From NCBI RefSeq assembly GCF_000632225.1, contig NZ_JFYV01000034.1, positions 1-64,000 of the forward strand: 64,000 nucleotides of DNA. Direction: 5' to 3'. This document shows positions 45,215 to 54,759 of the stretch, one piece after another. Positions within the stretch are counted from its first letter, which is position 1, and the number at the start of each line of letters is the position of its first letter. A program made the translations under genes and the position numbers. The stretch is from Sphingomonas sp. RIT328 (GTDB lineage: Bacteria; Pseudomonadota; Alphaproteobacteria; Sphingomonadales; Sphingomonadaceae). The notes under the pieces are model-generated. The model did not search any database and was not told the origin of the DNA. It saw nothing but the letters and a program-made list of their open reading frames with translations.

Positions 45215-46894
45215 ATGAGCACTGCCCTCGCCCCCGTTTCGACCTCGGCGCTGCCCGAGAAATTCGCCAACCCGCTGTTGCAGATCAAGGGCGTGCTGGC
45301 GCAGCCCGCGGTCCGCCGCAGCCTGCCGATGGCGATGCTCGTCGCGCTGATCGGCGCCGCCGCGCTCGCCTGGATGACCTTTTCGACGCCGACGCAGAAG
45401 ACGCTGTTCACCGGCCTCACCGACGCCGACAAACAGGCGGTGACCAGCGCGCTGACGCAGGCGAACATCGCCAGCAAGATCGACGAGGGCACCGGCGCAC
45501 TGACCGTCAACGAGGATCAGTACAGCAAGGCGCGGATGCTGCTCGCCGGCCAGGGCCTGCCGAAACAGGCGCCGGGCGGCTATGCGATCCTCGACCAGCT
45601 GCCGATGGGTGTCAGCCGCGCCGTCGAGGGCGAGCGGCTGCGCCAGGCGCGCGAGACCGAACTCGCCCGCTCGATCGAGGATATCGACGCGGTCGCCGAG
45701 GCGCGGGTGCATCTCGCCATGCCCGAAGCCAGCGTGTTCGTGCGCGACAATGCCTCGCCCTCCGCCTCGGTGGTGGTCAAGCTGCAGGGCGGCCGTGCGC
45801 TCAGCCAGGCGCAGGTCCAGTCGATCGTCAATCTCGTCGCCTCGTCGGTGCCGGGAATGAAGCCCGAAAGCGTCACGATCGTCGACCAGATGGGCGCCTT
45901 GCTGTCCAAGCCGGGTGCCGGCGGCGCCGATGCCGACAGCGACGCGCGGCTCGAGATGCAGCGCAAGACCGAGGACAAGGTCCGCCAGCAGCTCGTCCAG
46001 TTGCTCACGCCGCTGGTCGGTGCCGGCAATTTCACCGCCGAGGTGCAGGCCGACATCAACCTCGACCAGACGCAGGCGACGCGCGAAACCTATGACAAGG
46101 CCGGCGCGCTGCGCGCCGAGACGGGCAATTGGGTCGGCAATCAGGCGAACGCGCCGGCGACGCCGGGCGGCATCCCCGGTGCGCTGTCCAACACGCCGCC
46201 GCCCGCCAGCCAGCTCCAGACGCCGCAGCCCGCGGTCGGGGCGAGCGGCAATCCCGCCGCCGCGCCGACGCCGACCGCCGGCGGCCCCGCCCCCAATCCC
46301 AACAAGCAGAGCGACAGCTTCCAGCGCGCCTATGACCTCGGCAAGGAAGTGTCGGTGACGCGGCAGGCGCCCGGCTCGGTCAAGCGGCTGTCGGTGGCGG
46401 TGCTGCTGCGCGATCCCGACAAGTCGCGGCGCACCGCGGCGGAGATCACGCAGATCACCGATCTGGTGAAGAGCGCGGTCGGCTTCGATCAGGCGCGTCA
46501 GGATCAGGTGACGGTGATCAGCCGCAAGTTCGCCGACACCTCGGCGGATACGAGTGGTCCCGCCTGGTATGACAATGCCTGGCTGCCGGTGCTCGCCCGC
46601 AACGCCACCGCGATCCTGATCGCGCTGCTCGTCCTGCTGCTCGGCGTGCGTCCGCTCGCCAAGGGTCTGATGAAGAAGCGCGAGGATGCCACCCCGGCGC
46701 TCGCCGGCCCCGGCGGCACGATCGCCGGCGGCGAGAGTGACGGCATCACGGTGCACGAGGCGGTCAGCCTCGACCGGCTCGAGGCGACGCAGACGGTCGA
46801 CGACCGGATCGGTGCGGTGCGCGGCTTCACCCGTGACAATCCGGCACGCGCCGCGCTGGCGATCCGCGACATGATCAAGGCCGACGCCAAGTGA
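45215..46894 (+). CDS. fliF: Flagellar MS-ring protein FliF
   Basis: A 559-aa inner-membrane protein that builds the MS ring. Two membrane helices frame it (about 41-60 and 462-481). Ring-building motifs between them: FTGLTDADKQAV, AGQGLPKQ, ALEGELARSIEDIDAV-like region (here EGERLRQARETELARSIEDI), and ARVHLAMPEASVFVRD. The C-terminal cytosolic tail (RIGAVRGFTRDNPARAAL) binds FliG. Pro/Ala-rich insert at about 305-360. Overlaps fliG by 4 bp. Confidence 0.96.
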   Translation: MSTALAPVSTSALPEKFANPLLQIKGVLAQPAVRRSLPMAMLVALIGAAALAWMTFSTPTQKTLFTGLTDADKQAVTSALTQANIASKIDEGTGALTVNEDQYSKARMLLAGQGLPKQAPGGYAILDQLPMGVSRAVEGERLRQARETELARSIEDIDAVAEARVHLAMPEASVFVRDNASPSASVVVKLQGGRALSQAQVQSIVNLVASSVPGMKPESVTIVDQMGALLSKPGAGGADADSDARLEMQRKTEDKVRQQLVQLLTPLVGAGNFTAEVQADINLDQTQATRETYDKAGALRAETGNWVGNQANAPATPGGIPGALSNTPPPASQLQTPQPAVGASGNPAAAPTPTAGGPAPNPNKQSDSFQRAYDLGKEVSVTRQAPGSVKRLSVAVLLRDPDKSRRTAAEITQITDLVKSAVGFDQARQDQVTVISRKFADTSADTSGPAWYDNAWLPVLARNATAILIALLVLLLGVRPLAKGLMKKREDATPALAGPGGTIAGGESDGITVHEAVSLDRLEATQTVDDRIGAVRGFTRDNPARAALAIRDMIKADAK

Positions 46895-47913
46895 CCGCCG
46901 CCCCTGCCCCCGCGCGCACCTATACCGGCGTCGAACGCGCCGCGGTGCTGATGATGCTGGTCGGCGAGGACGAGGCCGCGGCCATCCTCCAGAAGCTCGA
47001 CCCCGAGGAGGTGCGCCAGCTCGGCTCGGCGATGTTCGCGGTCGCCGACGTCTCCGAACAGGAGATGGAGGACGTGCTCGACGATTTCGTCGGCAAGGCG
47101 CGCGAGCGCACCGGCGTCACCTTCGAACCGCGCCCGCGCATTGAGGCGGTGATGAACCGCGCGCTCGGCGCCGAGAAGGCGGAGAGCGTGCTCGCCCGCA
47201 TCACCCCGCCCGAAGCGGCGTGCGAACTCGAATTGCTCGACTGGCTCGACGCCAGCGAGATCGCGCAGATGATCGAGAAGGAGCATCCGCAGATCGCCGC
47301 GGTGATGATCGCCAACCTCGACCCCGCGGTCGGCGGCCAGGTGCTCGAACTGCTCCCCGATGCGGTACAGCCCGACATCCTCCACCGCATCGCCCGGCTG
47401 GGGCCGATCAACGCCGATGCGATCGACACGCTGAAGACGGTGCTCGCCAACCGGCGCGGCGGCAGCGGCGGCGGCTCGGCGAGCGGCCTGTCGCTCGGCG
47501 GCACGCGCGAGGCGGCGAAGATCCTGCAGGGCGCGCGCAAGGCCACCGAACAGCGCGTGCTGCCCAAATTGTTCAAGATCGACAAGGATGTCGCCAAGGC
47601 GATCGAAGAGGCGATGTTCGTCTTCGACAATCTGCTCGACATGGACGACAAGAATCTCGGCACCCTCATCCGCAACGTCGACGGCGACATCCTGTCGCGC
47701 GCGCTCAAGGGCGTCGACGAGAATGCGCGCAACCGCTTCCTCGGCTGCATGTCGGCGCGGGCCGCCGACGGCATCCGCGACGAGATGGAGGCGCGCGGGC
47801 CGATGAAGCTCGCCGAGGTGCTGGAGGCGCAGAAGGCGATGATCGGCATCGCGCGCAACCTCGCCAAGGACGGCACGATCATGATGGGCGCGGGCGACGA
47901 CGATTATGTCTGA
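46891..47913 (+). CDS. fliG: Flagellar motor switch protein FliG
   Basis: A 340-aa C-ring protein that contacts the stator and sets rotation. Armadillo-like segments: ERAAVLMMLVGEDEAAAILQ at the N terminus, KEHPQIAAVMIANLDP in the middle, and the C-terminal torque domain with EEAMFVFDNLLDMDDKNLGT, whose charged residues meet MotA. Start is a GTG inside the fliF stop (GTGA). Length is family-typical. Confidence 0.96.
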   Translation: MTAAPAPARTYTGVERAAVLMMLVGEDEAAAILQKLDPEEVRQLGSAMFAVADVSEQEMEDVLDDFVGKARERTGVTFEPRPRIEAVMNRALGAEKAESVLARITPPEAACELELLDWLDASEIAQMIEKEHPQIAAVMIANLDPAVGGQVLELLPDAVQPDILHRIARLGPINADAIDTLKTVLANRRGGSGGGSASGLSLGGTREAAKILQGARKATEQRVLPKLFKIDKDVAKAIEEAMFVFDNLLDMDDKNLGTLIRNVDGDILSRALKGVDENARNRFLGCMSARAADGIRDEMEARGPMKLAEVLEAQKAMIGIARNLAKDGTIMMGAGDDDYV

Positions 47914-48655
47914 GTTCGTCGCCGGCTTCGCCGCCCGTCACGACACCGCCGCGCATCTGTTGCAGGCCGCTTTCGCGCCGCAGGCGGGCTTCTCGCCGCG
48001 CGACATGTGGGCGACGCTGGAACGGACGATGGGCGCCGCGCCCGATCCCGAACCGCGCTCCGGCCCGCGCCACTTCAGCCCGGCCGATCCCGGCGGCGAC
48101 AAGCCGACGCGCGGCTGGGACCCGCTCGACAGCGAGGCGGAGCCGACCGGCTTCATCGATCCGATCGAGACCGCGCATGCCGCCGGCTATGCCGAGGGCC
48201 TCGCCGCCGCCGCCGCCGCTGCGCGGGAAAGCGGCGACCGCGACCGTACGCTGCTCACCCAGCTCACCGCCGCGCTCGCCAACGGCCATCAGCTCGACCG
48301 CGACCGTATCGCCGGACAGTTGCGCCAGACGGTGCTGCTGCTCGTCAACAAGCTGGTCGGCGAATGCGGCGTCGCGCCGGCGGTGCTGACCGCGCGGATC
48401 GAGGCGGCGGCCGAACTGCTCGCCGAGGCGGGCGAATCGGCGCTGCTGCGGCTGCATCCCGACGACCTGCCGCTGGTCGACGGCGCGCTGCCCAAATCGA
48501 TCTTCGCCGCGGGCGATGCGGCGCTGGCACGCGGCAGCTTCGTGCTCGAAAGCGCCTCGACGCTGATCGAGGACGGCCCGGCGCTGTGGCTCGGCCAGCT
48601 CGCCGAGGCGATCGACCGGATCCCCGTGCCGCCGCTGGAGGCGCGCGCGTGTTGA
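47906..48655 (+). CDS. fliH: Flagellar export ATPase regulator FliH
   Basis: A 249-aa protein expected to bind and restrain the FliI ATPase at the export gate. Typical are the long central helix with small residues ([18 protein letters not shown]) and a C-terminal VATPase E-like domain (from about 130: RQTVLLLVNKLVGE ... LLRLHPDDLPLV). Sequence is divergent; the assignment leans on position between fliG (8-bp overlap) and fliI (7-bp overlap). Confidence 0.88.
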   Translation: MSEFVAGFAARHDTAAHLLQAAFAPQAGFSPRDMWATLERTMGAAPDPEPRSGPRHFSPADPGGDKPTRGWDPLDSEAEPTGFIDPIETAHAAGYAEGLAAAAAAARESGDRDRTLLTQLTAALANGHQLDRDRIAGQLRQTVLLLVNKLVGECGVAPAVLTARIEAAAELLAEAGESALLRLHPDDLPLVDGALPKSIFAAGDAALARGSFVLESASTLIEDGPALWLGQLAEAIDRIPVPPLEARAC

Positions 48656-49974
48656 ACCGCTTCACCAGCGACTATCTCGAAACGCTCGCCGTCACCGATT
48701 TCCGCCCGGCGCCCAAGGTGTCGGGCCGGCTCGCCTCCTATGACGGCCTGCTGATGGAAGCGGTCGGCCTGTCGCTGCCGGTCGGCACGATCTGCGAGAT
48801 CGGCGAAACCGGCGCCAAGGTCGAGGCGGAGGTGATCGGCTTCCGCAACGGCCGCACCTTGCTGATGAACCTCGGCGGTCCCGCCGCGCTGCTGCCGCGT
48901 GCGCCGGTCCGCCCCGTCGGCCCGCCCGGCGAGGCGGAGGTCGGCGCGGCGCTGCTCGGCCGCGTCGTCGACGGCGCCGGCCGGCCGATCGACGGGCTCG
49001 GCCCGATCCGCGGCGCGGGCAGCTGGCCGCTCGCCGGCAAGCTGCAATCGCCGCTCGACCGCGGCCGCGTGCTCGAACCGATGGACGTCGGCGTCCGCGC
49101 GATCAACGGCCTGCTGACGATCGGCCAGGGCCAGCGCGTCGGCATCATGGCGGGATCGGGCGTCGGCAAGTCGGTGCTGCTCGGCATGATGGTGCGCGCC
49201 GCGCAGGCGGACGTGATCGTCATCGGCCTGATCGGCGAACGCAGCCGCGAGGTCGCCGACTTCCTCGAAACCAAGGTCGCCGGTGCCGCGCGCCAGCGGT
49301 CGGTGGTCGTCGCCGTACCCGCCAACCATTCGCCGGTGCTGCGCATCCGCGGCGCGCTGCGCGCCACCGCCATCGCCGAAGCCTTCCGCAACGAAGGCAA
49401 GAAGGTGCTGCTGATCATGGACAGCCTGACCCGCGTCGCCCACGCCGGCCGCGAGATCGGGCTGGCGCTCGGCGAACCGGCGAGCGCGCGCGGCTATCCG
49501 CCCTCCGCCATCGCGATGCTGCCCAATCTGATCGAGCGTGCCGGCACCGACGTGCGGACCGGCGGATCGATCACCGCCATCTACACGGTGCTCGCCGACG
49601 GCGACGACGGCAACGATCCCGTCGTCGATTCGGCGCGTTCGATCCTCGACGGCCATATCGTGCTCAACCGCCATCTCGCCGAGCGCGGCGTCTATCCGGC
49701 GATCGACATCGGCCCGTCGGTCAGCCGCGTGATGACCGACATCGCCCATGCCGATCACGTCCACGCCGCGCGCGTGCTGCGCCGCCACCTCGCCACCTAT
49801 GAAGAGAATCGCGACCTGGTGCTGATGGGCGCCTATCGCCCCGGCGCCGATCCCGCGATCGATGCGGCGATCGCCGCGCATCCGGCGGTGATGGAATATA
49901 TCCGCCAGGGCTCCGACGACGTCGTCGGGCTCGGCGACGCGATCGCCGAACTGACCGGCGTCTTCGGTGCCTGA
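48649..49974 (+). CDS. fliI: Flagellar export ATPase FliI
   Basis: A 441-aa F1-beta-like ATPase that energises flagellar protein export. Walker A GSGVGKS near residue 170, IGERSREV, LIMDSLTRVAHAGREIGL (Walker B region) and the EPASARGYPPS motif of FliI/YscN ATPases are present. The GTG at 48649 is used because GGAGG sits seven bases upstream; the product then begins VLNRFTSDYLE. The frame extends upstream as antisense-free overlap with fliH but without family similarity. Confidence 0.95.
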   Translation: MLNRFTSDYLETLAVTDFRPAPKVSGRLASYDGLLMEAVGLSLPVGTICEIGETGAKVEAEVIGFRNGRTLLMNLGGPAALLPRAPVRPVGPPGEAEVGAALLGRVVDGAGRPIDGLGPIRGAGSWPLAGKLQSPLDRGRVLEPMDVGVRAINGLLTIGQGQRVGIMAGSGVGKSVLLGMMVRAAQADVIVIGLIGERSREVADFLETKVAGAARQRSVVVAVPANHSPVLRIRGALRATAIAEAFRNEGKKVLLIMDSLTRVAHAGREIGLALGEPASARGYPPSAIAMLPNLIERAGTDVRTGGSITAIYTVLADGDDGNDPVVDSARSILDGHIVLNRHLAERGVYPAIDIGPSVSRVMTDIAHADHVHAARVLRRHLATYEENRDLVLMGAYRPGADPAIDAAIAAHPAVMEYIRQGSDDVVGLGDAIAELTGVFGA

Positions 49975-50398
49975 CGCCAAGAAGCTCGCACGCATCCATC
50001 GCGTCCGCACGCTCCAGCTCGGGCTGAGCCGCGCGGACGAGATGCGCGCGCACGAGAAATTCGCGAGCGAGGCGCATCTCGCCCGCCGCATCCAGGCGCT
50101 CGCCGATGCGGTGTCGCCGACGCCGGCGTCGCATGACAGCGCCGCCGCGCTCGGCGCGCAGGCGCATTTCCGCGAGCGGCTGCATCAATCCTCCGCCGCG
50201 GCGCAGGCGCGCGTCCAGTCCGCCGAGATGTTCGTCAATCGCGCGGTCGAGGCGACGCGCTCCGCCAAGCGCGATCAGAGCGCGATCGAGAAGCTGATCG
50301 CCCGCGCCCGCCGCGCCGCGGTGGCGAAGGAGATGCGCGCGCTGGAGGATACACCGCCCGTGTCGCCGCTCAAGGCAAAACGGCACGATCCTTGCTGA
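49967..50398 (+). CDS. fliJ: FliJ-like flagellar export chaperone
   Basis: A 143-aa basic, helical protein likely to form the coiled coil that links the FliI hexamer to FlhA. It has the heptad-like run RVRTLQLGLSRADEMRAHEK and repeated Arg/Ala helices, no membrane span. FliJ proteins vary greatly, so the call depends on place between fliI (8-bp overlap, GTG start) and fliK. Confidence 0.75.
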   Translation: MPDAKKLARIHRVRTLQLGLSRADEMRAHEKFASEAHLARRIQALADAVSPTPASHDSAAALGAQAHFRERLHQSSAAAQARVQSAEMFVNRAVEATRSAKRDQSAIEKLIARARRAAVAKEMRALEDTPPVSPLKAKRHDPC

Positions 50399-50437
50399 GT
50401 GACTCGGGACACCCGTGTTGCTGACGAGATTGCCCCG

Positions 50438-52873
50438 ATGATCACCCCCGCCTCCGCGCTGCTCACGATCGCCCCCGGCCAGCCGGGCAAGGGCGTATCC
50501 ACCGCGGATGGCGACCTGTTCGCGCTGTCGATGCTCGCGGCGGGCGGCGATGCGGCGGATGCCACCGCGCCGATGCTGCCGCCCACGTCCGTGGGGGTGA
50601 CGCCGATCCGGCAAGAGCTTGCCGCCCCCGGCATGGTGCTGCCGACCGCCCCCGTCGCAACCGTCGCGCCGCCGACGCCTGCCGTCGATCCGGCGCTGGC
50701 GTGGCTGGCCGCGGTCGATATGCCGGTGCCCGCACCGCTCGACGTCCCCACCGCACCGCCGACGACGCCGAATGGCGCGACCGCAGCGGCGCTGCCGGTC
50801 CAGCCCATGCCGGACGCTGCCGCCCCGACGATCGTGGTGGCCGCGCCGCCGGCACGTCGCCAGCCGGCGGCGCCTGCTGCCGCTGTCGCCGCGCCGGTAC
50901 CGGCGCAGCCGAGCGCGCCGGACGCACCGACGCCGTCGCTCCAGCCCACCGGCGATGCCGCGCCGGCCGAACCGATCGCACCGACGGAGCCGCCTGCGAC
51001 CGCTCACGTGGATCCCGATGCGGCTCCCGCGAAACCGGCCGCGCCTCCGCTCCAGACGACGGCGGCCCCGGCGACTCCGCTGCCGGGTGGACGACAGACC
51101 GCGCTCAGACTCGCTGCGGTCGCAGATCCGTCGACCGCCATGGCCGGCCCGATGCCGGCGGAGGTCGATCTCTCCGCACCGCTGGACGAGGACGAGCCCG
51201 CCGAGACGGAGGATGCGGACACCCCCGCAGCCGACACCGCCGCGGTCCTGCCGGCCACGCCGCAACCGGCGATGATCGCCGCGCCACCGCCTGCCGAAAC
51301 GCCGGCCCCGCCCCCGCCGGCCCCGTCGACAGCGCCCGCAGTCGCGGCGCGCCCCGCCGCACCGGCGACGCGATCGACGGCGGTGCAAGGCGCGCCTCTC
51401 GCCGCGCAACCGCAACCGACCTCCACGGTCGCCAGCGCCACGCCGCAGGGCGCGCTACCGGACGCGCAGGCCGACACCGTCGGACGGCCCTTGGCCGCGC
51501 CCGAGCAACGCCCGACGCGCGCCACGCAGCCTGCCGCCGCACCGGCTGCGGACATGGCCGCACAGCCGCCGGTCGCCGCTTCCGTTCCGACACAGTCCGC
51601 GTCGGTCCGGGCGACCGCGTCGACATCCTCCACCGAACAGCGCTCCGATCCTGCGCGCCCGACCGGACCCTTTGCAGCAGCACAATCAGGCATCGCGCGC
51701 ACGGTCACGGGCGAAGACGCTCGCCTGGCCGTCCCGGTCGCGGCGCCGATGCCGACACCGACTGTGCCGGCCCCCGCCGCCGCAACCGCCGTCATGCCGC
51801 AAGCCACCCCCGCCGCCGCATCGACGCCAGCGCCGCTGGCGACGGCCGGCGCGTCCGTGGCGGACGCCGCGCCGGTCGCACCGACGTCAGCGGCAGCGAT
51901 CGTGCCGATGCCGGCGCCCAGGACCGTATCAGCGCCCGCATCCGCGCCGCCGCCCGCCCCGGTCCTGCCAGCCTCCGCCCCGTTGATCGCCGCCGCCGCG
52001 CCGGTCGCGGTCGCCGGCGCACCGGTGATCGCCGCGACCGCGACGCCCGCCCCCGTCGCGACGCCGCCCGCCGCGCCTGCGTCGACCGCTTCAGCCGTCG
52101 CGGCGACCGCCGTTTCCCCCCGTGCCTTCGTCCGCGAGGTCGACGGCCGGCGCCAGAGCGTGACGCTCCGCCCGCAGGCCGCGCTGCCGCAGCCCGCCGC
52201 GGGCACCACCGCCCCGGCGGCGCAGGTGTTCGGCGCGGCGATCCAGGCGGCCGGACGCGAGGAGCGCCGCGCCGCCGATCCGGCAGAGCTGACCCCGGCG
52301 CTCACCGCCACCGGCACCGCTGCCGTCACCACCGCCGCACCGCTCATCACCGACGTGCAGCCGACGCTCGACATGCGCCAGACCGGCTGGCCGACCGCGA
52401 TGATCGACCATATCGAGACACTGCGCGATGCCGCCAACGCGCAGGACACGCGTATCCGCCTCGTCCCCGATGCGCTCGGCGTCGTCGATATCGCGGTCAA
52501 GACGGTCGGCGATGCGATCCACGTCCGCTTCGCCGCCAGCGACGCGACGACACGCAGCCTGATCGAGGAGGCGCAGCCGCGCCTCGCCGCGATCGCCGGT
52601 GAGCGCGGCCTGCATATCGGCCAGTCGGTGGTCGAGGCGGCGCCGGTGACGCCGCCCGCCGCCACCTCGCCCCAGACCGGCGCGCAGAACCAGCCGCAGG
52701 GCCAGGGCAACGGCACGTCCGCGCAACAGAATAATCCATCGACCGCCCAGCAGGCGCAAACCAACCAGCATCAACAGCAGCAGCGCCAGCCGCAGGCCAC
52801 ACGTCAGCCGGCCGCCCCGGCCCGCGCCCCCTCCCCCGATCGTGACGCCGCCGACGACGGCCGCGTCGCCTGA
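50438..52873 (+). CDS. fliK: Flagellar hook-length control protein FliK
   Basis: An 811-aa secreted ruler that sets hook length and switches export specificity. Residues up to about 570 are Ala/Pro/Thr-rich and clearly disordered, with composition unlike the rest of the operon. The C-terminal Flg_hook domain (about 635-750) is recognisable: LTPALTATG-like lead, RLVPDALGVVDIAVKTVGD, IHVRFAASDATTRSLIEEAQ and LAAIAGERGLHIG. A Gln/Asn-rich tail follows. The ATG at 50438 is chosen; a GTG at 50399 is possible. Much longer than typical FliK. Confidence 0.88.
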   Translation: MITPASALLTIAPGQPGKGVSTADGDLFALSMLAAGGDAADATAPMLPPTSVGVTPIRQELAAPGMVLPTAPVATVAPPTPAVDPALAWLAAVDMPVPAPLDVPTAPPTTPNGATAAALPVQPMPDAAAPTIVVAAPPARRQPAAPAAAVAAPVPAQPSAPDAPTPSLQPTGDAAPAEPIAPTEPPATAHVDPDAAPAKPAAPPLQTTAAPATPLPGGRQTALRLAAVADPSTAMAGPMPAEVDLSAPLDEDEPAETEDADTPAADTAAVLPATPQPAMIAAPPPAETPAPPPPAPSTAPAVAARPAAPATRSTAVQGAPLAAQPQPTSTVASATPQGALPDAQADTVGRPLAAPEQRPTRATQPAAAPAADMAAQPPVAASVPTQSASVRATASTSSTEQRSDPARPTGPFAAAQSGIARTVTGEDARLAVPVAAPMPTPTVPAPAAATAVMPQATPAAASTPAPLATAGASVADAAPVAPTSAAAIVPMPAPRTVSAPASAPPPAPVLPASAPLIAAAAPVAVAGAPVIAATATPAPVATPPAAPASTASAVAATAVSPRAFVREVDGRRQSVTLRPQAALPQPAAGTTAPAAQVFGAAIQAAGREERRAADPAELTPALTATGTAAVTTAAPLITDVQPTLDMRQTGWPTAMIDHIETLRDAANAQDTRIRLVPDALGVVDIAVKTVGDAIHVRFAASDATTRSLIEEAQPRLAAIAGERGLHIGQSVVEAAPVTPPAATSPQTGAQNQPQGQGNGTSAQQNNPSTAQQAQTNQHQQQQRQPQATRQPAAPARAPSPDRDAADDGRVA

Positions 52874-52896
52874 ACCCTGACCGAGGATCCGAAACG

Positions 52897-53508
52897 ATGA
52901 GCGACAAACCCGCAGAGGCCCCCAAGAAGAAAGGGGGCAAGATGAAGATCGTGATCATGGCGGTCGCGCTGATCGCGCTCGTCGGCGGCGGCGTCGGCGC
53001 CGGCGTCTATGCGGCAAGCAGCGGGCTGATCGGCGGCCATGCCGCCGCGCCGGAGGACCACGGCCCCAAGCTCGTCCCGAAGTCCGAACAGAAGCGTCCC
53101 GCCGCGGGCGGCGAAGGCGGTGAGGGGCATGGCGGCGACGCGGCGGCGAGCGGCGGCAAGCACGTCCCCTCGGGCGGCGACGGCGACAAATATGCGTCCA
53201 ATTACTACACGATGGACCCGCAGTTCACGTCCAACCTGCAGGATTCGGTGCACGTCATCCAGGTCGGCATCGCCATCTCGACCCCCTATGACGACACCGT
53301 CATCGAGAATCTGAAGACCAACGATATCGCGATCCGCTCGGCGGTGCTGCTCGCGCTCGGCGACACGCCCGAGGAGCAGGTCTTCACCTCTGCCGGCAAG
53401 CAGCAGATGCAGCAGCGGCTGGCCAAGGCGATCAACGCGGTTCTCGAACAAAAAGAGGGATTCGGCGGCGTCAGTAACGTCTACTTTACCAATTTCGTTG
53501 TTCAGTGA
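52897..53508 (+). CDS. fliL: Flagellar basal-body-associated protein FliL
   Basis: A 203-aa single-pass inner-membrane protein that supports stator function near the motor. Lys-rich cytosolic start (PAEAPKKKGGKMK), one membrane helix (about 17-42), a Gly/Ala/His-rich periplasmic linker (50-100), then the stomatin-like FliL domain ending VSNVYFTNFVVQ. First of a fliLMNOPQR run; RBS GAGGATCCGAAACG upstream. Confidence 0.93.
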   Translation: MSDKPAEAPKKKGGKMKIVIMAVALIALVGGGVGAGVYAASSGLIGGHAAAPEDHGPKLVPKSEQKRPAAGGEGGEGHGGDAAASGGKHVPSGGDGDKYASNYYTMDPQFTSNLQDSVHVIQVGIAISTPYDDTVIENLKTNDIAIRSAVLLALGDTPEEQVFTSAGKQQMQQRLAKAINAVLEQKEGFGGVSNVYFTNFVVQ

Positions 53509-53512
53509 GCCC

Positions 53513-54451
53513 ATGGTTAACGCCGGATCAACCACGGAACGACGCGCGCGCGAACGCCGGCCTGCCGCCCATGCGGCGGGGCTGGGCGAAGCCAAGCTCA
53601 ATCCGTTCGGTGATCTTCACACGTTGCAGCACCTCTCCGCGCGCCTCGCGCGGGCGTTGCGCGGCGTGTTCGAGCCGTTGCTGCGGCGCGAGGTGCGCGC
53701 CTGGGCGGAGCCGCTCGTCGTCCAGCGCTTCGGCGACTATCGGGCCGAGCGCGCCGACGGACTGACCGCTTGGCTGCCGCTGATCATGGCGCCGCAGGGC
53801 GCGACCGGCCTGTGCGTGCTCGACGGCGTGTTCGTGCTCGAGATGCTCGACCTGTTCTTCGGCGGCACCGGCGCTGCGCCGGCGGTGATCCCGACCGAAT
53901 TCTCGCCCGCCGCCGAGGCGATCGTCGGCAAGATCGGCGCGGCGATCGCCGGGCCGCTGCGCGCCGCCTGGGAACCGCTCGCCAAGATGGACTTCACGCC
54001 GACGCGGGTCGAGATCAGCGCGGCGATGCTCGCCACCGACGCCGACGACGCGATGATCGTCACCCGCTTCGGCATCGCCGCGGGCGACGCCCGACCGGTG
54101 TTCATCGACCTGCTCTACCCGGTGACCGCGCTCAAGCCGCATGCGCCGACGCTGACCGGCAAGGTGCTCGACAAGCAGGAGGCGGACCCGGCGTGGCGCA
54201 CCTCGCTGACCCGCGCCGCGATGAACGTGCGCTTCCCGATCCGCTCGGTGCTCGCCGAACCCGTGGTGCCGCTGTCGATGCTGATGAACCTCAAGCCGGG
54301 CGACGTCATCCCGATCAGCTTCGGCCCGGAAGTGCCGGTGATGGTCGGCAGCGACTGCCTCGGCCGCGGCACCGTCGGCACCTCGAACGGCCATGCCGCC
54401 GTCCGCCTCACCTCCATTGCCCGATTCGACGACGAAGGACCTGACGCATGA
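53513..54451 (+). CDS. fliM: Flagellar motor switch protein FliM lacking the CheY-binding motif
   Basis: A 312-aa C-ring protein. The middle CheC-like domain (about 45-230) with LLRREVRAWAEPLVVQRF and VFVLEMLDLFFGG, and a C-terminal SpoA domain (VPLSMLMNLKPGDVIPISF) that pairs with FliN are both present. The N terminus (MVNAGSTTERRARERRPAAH) has no LSQxEIDALL motif, the site that binds phospho-CheY in classic FliM. ATG 53513 lies 5 bp after the fliL stop; an upstream TTG would add five residues and still not supply the motif. Confidence 0.9.
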   Translation: MVNAGSTTERRARERRPAAHAAGLGEAKLNPFGDLHTLQHLSARLARALRGVFEPLLRREVRAWAEPLVVQRFGDYRAERADGLTAWLPLIMAPQGATGLCVLDGVFVLEMLDLFFGGTGAAPAVIPTEFSPAAEAIVGKIGAAIAGPLRAAWEPLAKMDFTPTRVEISAAMLATDADDAMIVTRFGIAAGDARPVFIDLLYPVTALKPHAPTLTGKVLDKQEADPAWRTSLTRAAMNVRFPIRSVLAEPVVPLSMLMNLKPGDVIPISFGPEVPVMVGSDCLGRGTVGTSNGHAAVRLTSIARFDDEGPDA

Positions 54452-54750
54452 ACGATATGACCGGCGGCTTCCCGCTCGATGCCGGGGTGGCCGCCAATTT
54501 CCGGCTGCTTCAGGACGTCGACGTCAAGCTGACCGTCGAGATCGGCTCGACCCAGCTGACCTTGCGTGAACTGCTCGCGCTCGGCGAGTCGAGCGTGATC
54601 GAGCTCGACCGGCAGGCGAACGAGCTGCTCGACGTCTTCGTCAACGGCACGCTGATCGGCCGCGGCGAGGTGGTCACCGTCGGCGACCGTTTCGGCGTGC
54701 GGATGACCGAGCTGGTCACGCCGGACAAATCCACCCCCTCGCGCGGCTGA
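54448..54750 (+). CDS. fliN: Flagellar motor switch protein FliN
   Basis: A 100-aa C-ring protein made of one SpoA domain: DVDVKLTVEIGSTQLTLREL, then GESSVIELDRQANELLDVFV and IGRGEVVTVGDRFGVRMTEL. It binds FliM and FliH. Its ATG overlaps the fliM stop (ATGA). Confidence 0.95.
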   Translation: MNDMTGGFPLDAGVAANFRLLQDVDVKLTVEIGSTQLTLRELLALGESSVIELDRQANELLDVFVNGTLIGRGEVVTVGDRFGVRMTELVTPDKSTPSRG

Positions 54751-54759
54751 AGACACCCG

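Noticed and set aside
50500..52200. Apparent tandem repeats or assembly artefact in the Ala/Pro-rich FliK region
   Set aside because: The sequence is compositionally biased but not periodic, and the frame is intact into the conserved C-terminal domain.
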